Positions 1 through 8,429 of a stretch of 64,000 nucleotides of DNA are shown here, in pieces (position 1 is the stretch's first letter; each line of letters begins with the position of its first letter). The position numbers and the translations under genes were made by a program. The notes under the pieces are model-generated. The model had not been told where the DNA came from. It did no database searches and saw nothing but the letters and a program-made list of their open reading frames with translations. The stretch covers positions 124,001 through 188,000 of the forward strand of contig NZ_BLAE01000013.1 in assembly GCF_009687865.1 (NCBI RefSeq), in the 5' to 3' direction. The stretch comes from Acrocarpospora macrocephala. GTDB lineage: Bacteria; Actinomycetota; Actinomycetes; Streptosporangiales; Streptosporangiaceae.

Positions 1-100
1 ACGCACCATTCCGACCGCCGATTGGTGCTGACACATGACGGGCGTCGTGCGACCCAGCGACGAAAGTCGCCAACCAAGTCGACACAGCGGCGAGAGCACT

Positions 101-1804
101 ATGCGGCAGTACGTCGGTCAGAACATGACAATCGACAAGGATGTCCCCATCCCGGTGCGCGACGGCAGTTTCGTGATGGCGAACGTCTTCCGCCCGCTGG
201 GCGACGGGCCGTGGCCGGTCATCATGAACTACGGGCCGTACGGGAAGGACGTGCACTTCAGCGAGTTCATGCCGGCGGTATGGGCGACGCTGCAGGACAA
301 CCACCCAGAGATCACGTCGCGGTCCAGCCTCACGCACCTGACCTTCGAGACGCCCGACCCCGAGATCTGGACGACGTTCGGCTATGCGCTGGTCCGAGTC
401 GACTCCCGGGGGGCCGGTAAGTCGCCAGGCCTGCTGCACCCGAACTCGCCGGACGAGTTTCAAGACGCCTATGAGGCTGTGGAGTGGGCGGCAGCGGCTC
501 CGTGGTCCAACGGCAAGGTAGGGCTGCTCGGCATCTCCTACTACGCCTCGGGGCAGTGGATGATCGCCCAGCTCCGGCCCCCGGGCCTCGCGGCGCTGCA
601 ACCGTGGCAGGGCACGTACGACTTCTATCGCGACCGCACCCGCCAGGGCGGGATCTTCAGCAGCGGCTTCGTCGACATGTGGTGGAACCGGTGCGTCGTC
701 GAGAACCAGCACGGGTACGCATCATCGAGGTTCACCGACTACTTCACGGGCGAGCGCAACACGGGCCCGGCACTGGCCGCGGAGGAGTTGGCCGCCAACC
801 GTCCTGACTACATCCAGGACATCCTCGACCATCCGCTGGAGGACGACTGGTACAAGGCCCGCAGCGCCGACCTCGAGCAGATCGAGGTCCCCGCCCTGGT
901 CGTCGCGAACTGGGGAGGCCTGCAGGTCCACCTGCGCGGCACGCTCCTGGGGTTCGAGGGCATCAGCTCAACGGAGAAGTGGCTCAGGGTCCAGCGGGGC
1001 TCGTACTTCATGACCTTCTACCATCCAGACAACGTCGACATCCAGCGACGCTTCTTCGATCGCTACCTCAAGGACCAGACCGAGGCCTGGACCGGCGAGC
1101 CGGTCGTGAAGGTCGACGTCCGCAGCATGGACGACGGCGTGGCCCGGTCGCTCACCGCGACCGCCTGGCCGCTCCCCGACTGCGTGGAGCAGCGCTTCCA
1201 CCTGGACGCCGGGGCAGGCACCCTCTCGACAGAGCCTCCCTCGACCCGACGCCAGGTCAGCTTCGAAGCCCGGAAAGGGGCGGCCGTCTTCTCGACCGGC
1301 CCGCTGCAACAGGACCTGACCTTCGCGGGCCCGATCCTGCTGCGACTCCGGCTCGCGAGTACGACCAGCGAAGCCGATGTCTTCGCCAGCCTGCAGGCCT
1401 TCAACGCCGACGGATCGGAGGCCAGCTTCGAGGACTCGACGTTGGCGCCGTCGCCGGTTTCCCAGGGCTGGCTACGGGCCAGTCATCGTTCGGTCGATCC
1501 GTCACGGTCGGGCTTCCTGCGTCCCTTCCACGACCACCACAGGCATCAGCCCCTCGTCCCCGGAGATGCCTACGACCTCGAGGTTGAGCTGTGGCCAGGC
1601 AGCCTGTCATTGCCACGCGGAGCGGAGCTGCGGCTCACCATCTCTGGGCTGGATTTCCAGTCCTCGGGCGAGGGCCTGGCGAACATGGGGCACGATCATC
1701 CGTGCGATCGACCGGAGCCCGAGTTCGCCGGCACGCACACGATATCGACAGGTCCCGACGTCCCGGCGTACCTGGCCCTTCCCAGCTTGGAGCAACAGTC
1801 GTGA
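101..1804 (+). CDS. CocE/NonD-type (S15) alpha/beta hydrolase
   Basis: This 567-residue protein has the layout of CocE/X-Pro dipeptidyl-peptidase-like hydrolases: an N-terminal alpha/beta hydrolase domain (about residues 8-330) and a C-terminal jelly-roll domain (about 340-560). The nucleophile lies in G-I-S-Y-Y (Ser146). The start is set at the ATG after a weak GAGAG; the same frame opens upstream and an ATG at 125 is also possible. It heads a plus-strand operon whose next gene overlaps its stop (GTGA). Such enzymes hydrolyse ester or amide bonds. As I recall the family, Asp is expected in a W-S-D-x-G context and His in an H-G-x-x-W context; here the aligned stretches read NWGG and QRGSYF, so the triad may be altered. 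The substrate is probably an aromatic ester or amide, inferred only from neighbouring catabolic genes. Confidence 0.87.
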   Translation: MRQYVGQNMTIDKDVPIPVRDGSFVMANVFRPLGDGPWPVIMNYGPYGKDVHFSEFMPAVWATLQDNHPEITSRSSLTHLTFETPDPEIWTTFGYALVRVDSRGAGKSPGLLHPNSPDEFQDAYEAVEWAAAAPWSNGKVGLLGISYYASGQWMIAQLRPPGLAALQPWQGTYDFYRDRTRQGGIFSSGFVDMWWNRCVVENQHGYASSRFTDYFTGERNTGPALAAEELAANRPDYIQDILDHPLEDDWYKARSADLEQIEVPALVVANWGGLQVHLRGTLLGFEGISSTEKWLRVQRGSYFMTFYHPDNVDIQRRFFDRYLKDQTEAWTGEPVVKVDVRSMDDGVARSLTATAWPLPDCVEQRFHLDAGAGTLSTEPPSTRRQVSFEARKGAAVFSTGPLQQDLTFAGPILLRLRLASTTSEADVFASLQAFNADGSEASFEDSTLAPSPVSQGWLRASHRSVDPSRSGFLRPFHDHHRHQPLVPGDAYDLEVELWPGSLSLPRGAELRLTISGLDFQSSGEGLANMGHDHPCDRPEPEFAGTHTISTGPDVPAYLALPSLEQQS

Positions 1805-2775
1805 GCCAGCGATCCCGCAGAGTCCTGTTCGTTCCGGGAGCTGACGGCGCCCCGAGGCTGGTCGACTCACGCCTGGCACTGGGATTCGACATTGTTCCGA
1901 CGGTCTCCTGCGAGGAGCTGTGGGAGTCGCCCAGCGTGGGCGATCTCACGTCCGCGGTCGATCGTGCTCCCACGACGGTGGCCTTTCCTCAGCCGGGTCA
2001 GGTGATCGCGCGACTGCTGGAGTTCCGGCCCGCATCCGCCGACGAGGTCGCGTCGGAGCAGGCCGCCGTCGAGGACCTCATGGCCGACTCCGGAGCGACG
2101 CGCGGTGATCTGCACCGCACGCAGACCTCCGACTTCTTCTCGGTCGTCGCCGGTGAGGTGACCCTGAAGGCGGACGGCGAGGAGGTACGGCTGTCCGAAG
2201 GCGATTTCGCGATCTGCCTGGGTGCGATGCACGGATGGAGCTGCCACACGTCCAGCAGCGCACGCGTCTTCGCCGTCCTCACCGGCGCTCGAGATTACGG
2301 CGATACCGATTCTGTCGACATCGAGTTCGCGGGGTCCCCTCCGGCCGGTCGATCACGGACTGCCCGTCGGGTCGTGCTCGGTCACGACTCGACGGGCACC
2401 GCACGAATCCTCGACGACCGCGCCGTCGCCCTGTCCAGCCGGCTGTGGGACACCGACGGGCCGGTTCCGACCAACCGCGTGACGCGTGACCGGTGGGCGC
2501 CGAGCACCACCGAATCGGGCGCGCTCAGCCGCGCTCAGGGCTTCGAAGTCGTAGCGGTGAACGGTGCCGGTTCGGCGCGCGTGAGCGGCCGGAACCATAC
2601 ATTGATCGGCATCGTCATCCGCGGGAAGGTCGCACTGACAGTTGATCGGTGCGCCGAAGAGGCCGCCCTGGCCTGCGGAGATATGTTCGTCTTGAACGGC
2701 TTCGACGCGACCTTCTCGTGCCCGTCCGACAAGCCAGCGCTGGTGAGCTTTGTCAGTCTTTCCGGTCAGCGCTAG
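1801..2775 (+). CDS. Bicupin-like protein
   Basis: The GTG start overlaps the stop of the upstream hydrolase, with GGAG at 1789-1792. The frame is open further upstream (to about 1591) but that part is antisense-like and lies inside the previous gene. The 324-residue product shows two cupin-like beta-barrel segments. The first is around residues 100-160 (SVVAGEVTLKADG then a GD-containing strand), the second around residues 260-320 (VIRGKVALTV then CGDMFVL). The usual two-His-plus-Glu metal set is not obvious in either, so a regulatory, sugar-isomerase-like or dioxygenase role cannot be chosen. Position between a hydrolase and a carboxyltransferase suggests a part in the same catabolic route. 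No close family name is recognised. Confidence 0.8.
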   Translation: MSQRSRRVLFVPGADGAPRLVDSRLALGFDIVPTVSCEELWESPSVGDLTSAVDRAPTTVAFPQPGQVIARLLEFRPASADEVASEQAAVEDLMADSGATRGDLHRTQTSDFFSVVAGEVTLKADGEEVRLSEGDFAICLGAMHGWSCHTSSSARVFAVLTGARDYGDTDSVDIEFAGSPPAGRSRTARRVVLGHDSTGTARILDDRAVALSSRLWDTDGPVPTNRVTRDRWAPSTTESGALSRAQGFEVVAVNGAGSARVSGRNHTLIGIVIRGKVALTVDRCAEEAALACGDMFVLNGFDATFSCPSDKPALVSFVSLSGQR

Positions 2776-4297
2776 CGCACGGCTCAGTTTCGCCGAACTC
2801 CGGGATCTCGTCCTCGACACCGGGTCATGGCAGTCGTGGGACTCGCCGGTGGAACGCGGCGATATCGAGGCGCAGTACGCCGAGACGCTAAGGCGAGCTC
2901 GGGAGAGCAGCCGACATGACGAGTCGGTCGTGACCGGAGAGGCACGGCTGCGCGGCCGCCGCGTCGCGGTGATCGCCGGTGAGGTCAGCTTCCTCGCTGG
3001 CTCGGTCGGCGTCGCGGCTGCGAAGCGAGTCATGGCAGCCGTCGAGCGCGCGACCGCCCAACGCCTGCCCCTGCTCGGCGCACCGGTGTCCGGTGGCACC
3101 CGCATGCAGGAAGGGACGCTCGCGTTCGTCCAGATGGTCGGCATCGCCGCTGCCATCGCCCAGCACAAGGCAGCTGGGCTCCCCTACCTGGTCTACCTGC
3201 GCAGCCCCACTTTCGGGGGAGTGCTCGCGTCATGGGGCTCGCTCGGCCACATCACGGTGGGCGAGCCGCACGCTGCCATCGGGTTTCTGGGGCCTCGTGT
3301 GTACATGGCGCTTCATGGGGAGCCGTTTCCCGCGGGAGTTCAGACCGCGGAACACATGGTCCGACACGGACTGCTCGACGGCGTTGTACCGCCCGAGCAC
3401 ATCGCGGAGTTGGCCGACCGGACGCTGCGGGTGTTGACCGCACCGCGGCCTCAGCACCCTCCGCACCGGTTCGTCCCGGCGGAGAACGGGCCGCCGGACG
3501 ACGAGGTCGATGGTGAGGCGGTCGAGAGCAAGTCCGCCTGGAACGTCGTCGCGTCGTCTCGTCGCTCGGACCGACCCGGGATCCGACGCCTGTTGCGTAT
3601 CTCCGCGACGGACGTCGTGCCGCTGTCGGGCAGCGGCATCGGCGAACGAGAGCCAGGTCTGGTGCTCGCGCTGGCTCGATTCAGCGGTACGTCCTGCGTC
3701 GTGCTGGGCCAGGACCGGGGTGCGCAGCATCGCATCGGACCTTTCGGGCCGGCCGTGCTCCGTGAGGCCCGCCGTGGCATCCGCCTCTCGCACGATCTGG
3801 GACTGCCCTTGGTGACCGCCATCGACACGCCAGGCGCCTCTCTGTCCGCTCGCGCCGAGGAGGGTGGGCTGGCTGCGGAGATCGCCCGCTGCTTGCACGA
3901 CCTGGTCACGCTCAGATCACCGTCGCTTGCCGTGCTCCTGGGTCCGGGCGCGGGTGGCGGGGCGCTGGCCTTCCTGCCCGCGGATCGTGTGATAGCCGCT
4001 GCCAACGGGTGGGTTGCGCCGTTGCCGCCCGAAGGCGCCTCGGCGATCGTCCACCGCGACCTCGACCATGCGCCCACGATGGCCCAGGAGCAAGGGATCC
4101 GGGCCATCGACCTATGGCGTGCCGGCATCGTCGACCGGATCGTGCCCGAGCGGCCCGACGCGGCGGACGAGCCAGACGACTTCTGTCGAAGGCTCGGCCG
4201 GGCGATCGGCGAAGAGCTGACCGCTCTCCGCCGCCGCCCTGACGACGAACGACACGAAAGCAGATGGCGCCGGTACCGCGAACTGGGCGACGCCTAA
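2750..4297 (+). CDS. Fused acyl-CoA carboxyltransferase (AccD+AccA-like)
   Basis: The product (515 residues) contains both halves of a biotin-dependent carboxyltransferase in one chain. An AccD-like N-terminal crotonase-fold half carries SGGTRMQEG near residue 120. An AccA-like C-terminal half carries GPGAGGGALAF near residue 405. The only start available after an in-frame TGA at 2744 is TTG at 2750, which places the start 26 bases inside the cupin gene and implies translational coupling. No biotin carboxylase or biotin carrier gene is nearby, so it would have to borrow those subunits. Alternatively it acts as a decarboxylase of the malonate-decarboxylase beta/gamma type. The substrate is unknown; the company of ring-cleavage genes suggests an acyl-CoA from aromatic breakdown. 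Confidence 0.87.
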   Translation: MSVFPVSASARLSFAELRDLVLDTGSWQSWDSPVERGDIEAQYAETLRRARESSRHDESVVTGEARLRGRRVAVIAGEVSFLAGSVGVAAAKRVMAAVERATAQRLPLLGAPVSGGTRMQEGTLAFVQMVGIAAAIAQHKAAGLPYLVYLRSPTFGGVLASWGSLGHITVGEPHAAIGFLGPRVYMALHGEPFPAGVQTAEHMVRHGLLDGVVPPEHIAELADRTLRVLTAPRPQHPPHRFVPAENGPPDDEVDGEAVESKSAWNVVASSRRSDRPGIRRLLRISATDVVPLSGSGIGEREPGLVLALARFSGTSCVVLGQDRGAQHRIGPFGPAVLREARRGIRLSHDLGLPLVTAIDTPGASLSARAEEGGLAAEIARCLHDLVTLRSPSLAVLLGPGAGGGALAFLPADRVIAAANGWVAPLPPEGASAIVHRDLDHAPTMAQEQGIRAIDLWRAGIVDRIVPERPDAADEPDDFCRRLGRAIGEELTALRRRPDDERHESRWRRYRELGDA

Positions 4298-4378
4298 TGG
4301 CTCAGCACGGAACTTTGGCCCGGTAATTCGCCTGCCACTGGAGTTGACGGCAGCGGGTCCCTCGGTCACTGGCCGACG

Positions 4379-5317
4379 TCAGATGGGCGGAGCGATGAAT
4401 ACGCCCTTGTCGGGGTCGTTGAACTGCCGCGAAGCGACGATTTCGTTCATCGGGTTCGCTGTCCCCCACTGGTCGGCAACGTCTTCACTCGTTGCGTCGA
4501 AGACTGTCGGATGCCACGTGTCCTCATCGACCAGTTCCAGCTCCGTGGTGTACTCCACCGTGTTGCCAACGGGGTCGAGGAAGTAACTGAAGGTGTTGTC
4601 CCCCGCCTTGTGCCGGCCCGGGCCCCAGACCTTCTCGACACCATTGCGCAGCATGCGTCCGGTGCCGCGCATGTACTCGTCGATCCCTCGCATTTCAAAG
4701 GAAGCGTGGTGGAACGAGACATGAGGTCCTCGGGAGACGGCGAAACTGTGGTGCCACTCGTTGCAGCGCAGGAACCACATGAGCTCGCCCATGTGCGGCA
4801 ACGCCAAGGAGTCTGTCAGCCGGAATCCGAGGTGCCTGACATACCAGGCGACGGTGGCCTCGGGCGTGGGAGAATTGACCACGAAGTGCGACAGGCGCAC
4901 GGGGATGGACTCCCGCTCCTCGATTCTGCGATGGACCCGGACTCCGACGTCGGCCGACACCTCCACTACCCGACCATCGCAGTCGAAGAATCGAACCCCG
5001 TATCCGCCACCGGGTGTATCGAGTGCGCGAGGCTCATGGACGAGCGTGACGCCGTCCTTCACCAGACGGGACGTCAGCTCGTCGACGTCCGCCGGCGTTG
5101 CCGCACCGAACGCCACCAGGTCCAACCGTTTGAGGTCGTCGCGGCGCAGACGCATGATGTACTGCTCGGGCGAACCCTCCGCCGCGAGGAAGTGGACTCC
5201 CGAGTCCCTGGCGACATCCGTCAGTCCCCATAGGTTCCGGTAGAAGTCCACCTGCCGGTCCAGGTCGGGCATGGCGATGTCGACATGGCGCAGATGAGTG
5301 ATGAGGTGCTTGGTCAC
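4379..5317 (-). CDS. Extradiol (VOC-type) ring-cleavage dioxygenase
   Basis: This 312-residue, two-module VOC protein has the size and ligand pattern of type I extradiol dioxygenases such as BphC. The second module carries His144 (LSHFVVN), His204 (in an SFHHASFE context) and Glu255 (NTVEYTTE), matching the 2-His-1-carboxylate Fe(II) site. A His-His pair at 189-190 and His236 match second-shell positions. The start is the GTG at 5317, because it overlaps the upstream hydrolase stop at 5314 (GTGA); an upstream in-frame ATG would lie deep inside that gene. It should meta-cleave a catechol made by the dioxygenase/dehydrogenase operon at 7.5-11.8 kb. The exact catechol is unknown. Confidence 0.9.
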   Translation of the reverse strand: MTKHLITHLRHVDIAMPDLDRQVDFYRNLWGLTDVARDSGVHFLAAEGSPEQYIMRLRRDDLKRLDLVAFGAATPADVDELTSRLVKDGVTLVHEPRALDTPGGGYGVRFFDCDGRVVEVSADVGVRVHRRIEERESIPVRLSHFVVNSPTPEATVAWYVRHLGFRLTDSLALPHMGELMWFLRCNEWHHSFAVSRGPHVSFHHASFEMRGIDEYMRGTGRMLRNGVEKVWGPGRHKAGDNTFSYFLDPVGNTVEYTTELELVDEDTWHPTVFDATSEDVADQWGTANPMNEIVASRQFNDPDKGVFIAPPI

Positions 5318-6483
5318 GGCTGGTTCCCCTCCGCGGCCGAGGGGAAAAGGTATCCACTCAGCCACTGTGCGATGACGTCTTGAATGGTCTTCATGTCGGC
5401 TCCCATGTGACCGCCCGGATAGAGCCGGGCAGTCTTGGGGTCGCCGTACTCAAGCGCGAGCGTGATGTCCGCTGACGCGTTCTGCAGATCGTCCTTGCCG
5501 TTCACCAACAGAAGTGGGCAGGACGGTCCGTCCAGCAAGCCCTGATCAAGGAGGGAGAGCTCGGGGCAGCGAGCCACATAGTCCTCGAACGTCGAGCCTC
5601 CGAAGATCCGGGCCCGCGCCGCCATCAGGTCCATGAGGTACGACGACGCGTTACGAGACTGTTCCTGCCACGTGCGCTGGAACGTGAGATGAATGCCGCC
5701 ACCCCAATTCACCGCGGCGACGAGGCGGTCGCGATGCGTGTACGCCAGCTTGGTGGCCCAGTAGCCGCCGAACGACCCGCCCATCACCGCCACGCGGCTG
5801 TCGTCCAGCTCGCTCCCCGCGATCCAGTTGAAGATCGGATCCCACAGTCGCTCCGCGTCCTTTCCGGCTGGCACGGGAGCTTCGCCGACGCCGGGCATGT
5901 CGATGAGAACAGTGGCGATGCCACGCTGCAGGTACCGTTTGCAGCTGACGAGCGTCTCCTCTTTCCAGGAGTCGATACCCGCCCAGGTGATGAGCACGGG
6001 AGGGTTCGCGACGCCCTCGGGATTGGCGACGTAGAAGGCGACCGACCGGCCTTCACCCGGCCGACCGTGGAAGGGGACTTCCACCCGCTTCACGGGCGGA
6101 TCATCCAGGGCGACAGCCCGCAGGAAGTACGCACGCGCCTTGTCGTAGGCCGCAGCCTTCGCGGGATGATTCGGAACCGGGTAACGACCCAGGAAGGCGA
6201 ACTGGTACGCCTGCCACCACGCGTCGCGTGCCGCCGAGCGGTCTCCTCGGGCCTCGGCGGCTTCCGCCGCGGTCACAAACGTTGATGCCCCTCGCAGCCA
6301 GGTACCGCTCCACGACGCAGGATCGATGTCCGTCAGTTCATCGATGGCTCGCGCCGCGGCCTCCTTGTCGATGAGGCCCATCGGGTGTCGTGCGGCATCG
6401 AGATGACGCCGGAGCCAGGTCCGCGCGCCCTTGAGCGTCTGACTCTCCGGTCCCGTCACCGTGGCGACATCGTTCATGCCCAT
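5314..6483 (-). CDS. FrsA-type alpha/beta hydrolase, likely C-C bond hydrolase
   Basis: The 389-residue protein has a helical N-terminal half and an alpha/beta hydrolase C-terminal half. The nucleophile elbow is GGSFGG (Ser237), followed by an Asp in NGKDD and a His in PGGHMG, giving an intact Ser-Asp-His triad. The architecture matches the FrsA/2,6-dihydroxypseudooxynicotine hydrolase group, some of which cut C-C bonds. Directly coupled to the extradiol dioxygenase, it is the obvious candidate to hydrolyse the ring-cleavage product. The ATG at 6483 follows AAGGAAGG by a few bases; a second ATG lies two codons on. It is transcribed divergently from the LysR gene. Confidence 0.9.
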   Translation of the reverse strand: MGMNDVATVTGPESQTLKGARTWLRRHLDAARHPMGLIDKEAAARAIDELTDIDPASWSGTWLRGASTFVTAAEAAEARGDRSAARDAWWQAYQFAFLGRYPVPNHPAKAAAYDKARAYFLRAVALDDPPVKRVEVPFHGRPGEGRSVAFYVANPEGVANPPVLITWAGIDSWKEETLVSCKRYLQRGIATVLIDMPGVGEAPVPAGKDAERLWDPIFNWIAGSELDDSRVAVMGGSFGGYWATKLAYTHRDRLVAAVNWGGGIHLTFQRTWQEQSRNASSYLMDLMAARARIFGGSTFEDYVARCPELSLLDQGLLDGPSCPLLLVNGKDDLQNASADITLALEYGDPKTARLYPGGHMGADMKTIQDVIAQWLSGYLFPSAAEGNQP

Positions 6484-6494
6484 CTACCTTCCTT

Positions 6495-6551
6495 GCACGA
6501 TCGTGCGATCCGATCAATGGATACTTGGCTCATCAATCGATCCGGTCGATT
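6495..6551. promoter_or_regulatory. Divergent LysR-type operator region
   Basis: The 80 bases between the hydrolase and LysR start codons hold a perfect 12-base palindrome GCACGATCGTGC (6495-6506) and a second inverted repeat AATCGA-N5-TCGATT (6535-6551). The second repeat ends just before the LysR ribosome site AAGG at 6553. Two dyads between a LysR gene and its divergent target fit a recognition site plus an activation or autoregulation site. This is inferred from layout. Confidence 0.6.
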
Positions 6552-6563
6552 AAGGTCGCGAGC

Positions 6564-7499
6564 ATGAGTGAACACCCTGTCGATCTCCGACGGATCGATC
6601 TCAACTTGCTGGTTGCCTTCGAGGCGCTCGTTACGGAACGCAGCGTCACGCGAGCAGCGTCGCGACTGGGAGTCGGTCAGTCGGCGATGAGCTCGACGCT
6701 GAGCCGGTTGCGCAAGTTGCTTCGTGACGATGTGCTGGTGCGTGAGGGTCGCGGACTGGTCGCGACCCCGATGTCGGAGTCGTTGCTGGAGCCGGTGCGG
6801 GGCGTCCTGGTCGACATCGAGCAGATCCTGGCAGGACGGCACGACTTCAATCCCGCGACGGACGCGAGGACCTTCAGGCTGCTCGTGACGAACTACCACC
6901 TGACGTACTCGTTCCTGCGTCCACTGCTGGCCCGCTTGGAGGCGGAGGCACCCCGCGTGCGCCTGCACATCGAGCCGCCCGCTGACGATTTCGCCGGGCG
7001 CCTGCATCGTCACGAGGTCGACCTTCTGATCACTCCCCGAGAGGCCTACCCCGAGCATCACTCCATGCCGCACCGGGTTCTTTTCAGCGATCGGTATGTC
7101 GTCGCCGTTGACCGTGACCACCCGGAGATCCACGACGAGATCACGTACGAGCAGTTCTGTACCCTGCCCTACCTGGCGACGTGGTCGGGCCGGCACCGAT
7201 CCTTCTTCGAACTGCAGTTGGACCTCATGGGAGTGCCCCGCAACCTCGAGCTCACGACCGAGTTCGGTATCGCCCCATTCCTTCTTCAAGGCACCAGGCT
7301 GATCACCGTCCTCCAGGAACGACTCGCTCGCAAACTGGTGGAGCAGCTCAATCTGAAGCTGCTCGAGCCGCCGATTGCGAACCTGCACGTGCTGACGGAA
7401 ACGATGGTGTGGTCCGAGCGGACCGACCGTGATCCCGCGCATCGTTGGTTGCGCCAGCAGCTGGTGAACCTGGCCGCGGAGATCACCGGCGAGGCGTGA
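6564..7499 (+). CDS. LysR-family transcriptional regulator
   Basis: This 311-residue protein has the standard N-terminal winged helix-turn-helix of LysR regulators (LNLLVAFEAL through about residue 65) and a periplasmic-binding-protein-like effector domain. The C-terminal segment with PCP-like strands resembles the NodD/NahR/DntR subgroup that senses aromatic compounds, which fits the surrounding dioxygenase genes. ATG 6564 is preferred over an upstream in-frame ATG at 6525 because of the AAGG at 6553-6556 and because the HTH then starts at the usual distance. It is divergent from the hydrolase/extradiol operon and convergent with the dioxygenase operon, so it could control both. Confidence 0.93.
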   Translation: MSEHPVDLRRIDLNLLVAFEALVTERSVTRAASRLGVGQSAMSSTLSRLRKLLRDDVLVREGRGLVATPMSESLLEPVRGVLVDIEQILAGRHDFNPATDARTFRLLVTNYHLTYSFLRPLLARLEAEAPRVRLHIEPPADDFAGRLHRHEVDLLITPREAYPEHHSMPHRVLFSDRYVVAVDRDHPEIHDEITYEQFCTLPYLATWSGRHRSFFELQLDLMGVPRNLELTTEFGIAPFLLQGTRLITVLQERLARKLVEQLNLKLLEPPIANLHVLTETMVWSERTDRDPAHRWLRQQLVNLAAEITGEA

Positions 7500-7515
7500 G
7501 GCCAGGCCCGGCACC

Positions 7516-8346
7516 TCAGACCCCGATTCCGCCGGTTGCTCCGGGACCGCTGAGGGCGGCCCGGTTCAGCGCGCCCTGCTCGAGCAGCACCGTCTGCCCC
7601 GTCACCACGGCGTTGTAGCGTGACGCCAGGTAGGCGTAGATCGGGGCATAGTCCAGCGGGGTCGGAAGCTCGCTCATCAGCGTGAGCTTGCGGAATGTGT
7701 TGAGCATGGCGTCCTTCGGGATGTCGGACTGCTTGAAACCCTCGAGTCCAAGGCTCCTGGGGCCTTGGAGTTGGCTGTCCGCGATAGCGCCCGGTGCCAC
7801 ACCGTTGACGCGGACCCGCGGCGAGAACTCGAACGCGAGTTGCCGCACGGCGCTGACCACCGCACCCTTCGTCGCGGTGTACATCAACCCGCCGCCGTCG
7901 GCGGCATAGGCGGCCACGGACGCGGTGAGCACGATGGAGCCGTTGCTCTCCTCGAGGAGCTCCAGGAAGACCTTGCACGCCAGGATGTAGCCGAGAACAT
8001 TGACGTGGAACAACTCGTCGAAGAGGGACGGGACACGTTCGATCGCCACGTCGCGAAGCGGGACCTGTCCGTCGAAGATGCCTTGCGACCCGATGAGTGA
8101 GTCGAGCCTGCCCCAGCGCTCGACGATGGCCTGCCGGCACGCGAGGAGGTCTTCGGGGCTGGTGACGTCGCCGCGGAACAGCAGCACGTCGTCACCGAAC
8201 TCGCCCTTCAGGGCAACGATCTTGGCCTCCGAGATCTCGAAAATGGCCACCCGCGCGCCCTCGCTCACACAATGGCGGGCGATCCCGAGTCCAAGACCAG
8301 ACCCGCCACCGAGAATGAGGACAACGTCCCCGTCGAACATCTGCAT
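7516..8346 (-). CDS. SDR dehydrogenase, cis-dihydrodiol dehydrogenase-like
   Basis: A 276-residue classical short-chain dehydrogenase with a GGGSGLG cofactor loop (residues 13-19), catalytic Ser143 and the YTATK motif (Tyr156, Lys160). Its length and its insert resemble BphB/HcaB-type cis-dihydrodiol dehydrogenases, which rearomatise the product of ring-hydroxylating dioxygenases to catechols with NAD+. AGGA lies five bases before the ATG at 8346. It is the last gene of the minus-strand dioxygenase operon, about 80 bases after the reductase. Assignment to the dihydrodiol step is from context; the fold is certain. Confidence 0.92.
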   Translation of the reverse strand: MQMFDGDVVLILGGGSGLGLGIARHCVSEGARVAIFEISEAKIVALKGEFGDDVLLFRGDVTSPEDLLACRQAIVERWGRLDSLIGSQGIFDGQVPLRDVAIERVPSLFDELFHVNVLGYILACKVFLELLEESNGSIVLTASVAAYAADGGGLMYTATKGAVVSAVRQLAFEFSPRVRVNGVAPGAIADSQLQGPRSLGLEGFKQSDIPKDAMLNTFRKLTLMSELPTPLDYAPIYAYLASRYNAVVTGQTVLLEQGALNRAALSGPGATGGIGV

Positions 8347-8429
8347 TGACTTCCTGCTCTCTTTCTGGCCTTGTGACGACCTGCGGATGCACGGGTGCCG
8401 AGCCGCATAACCGCTCGGGCGGCGCGATC

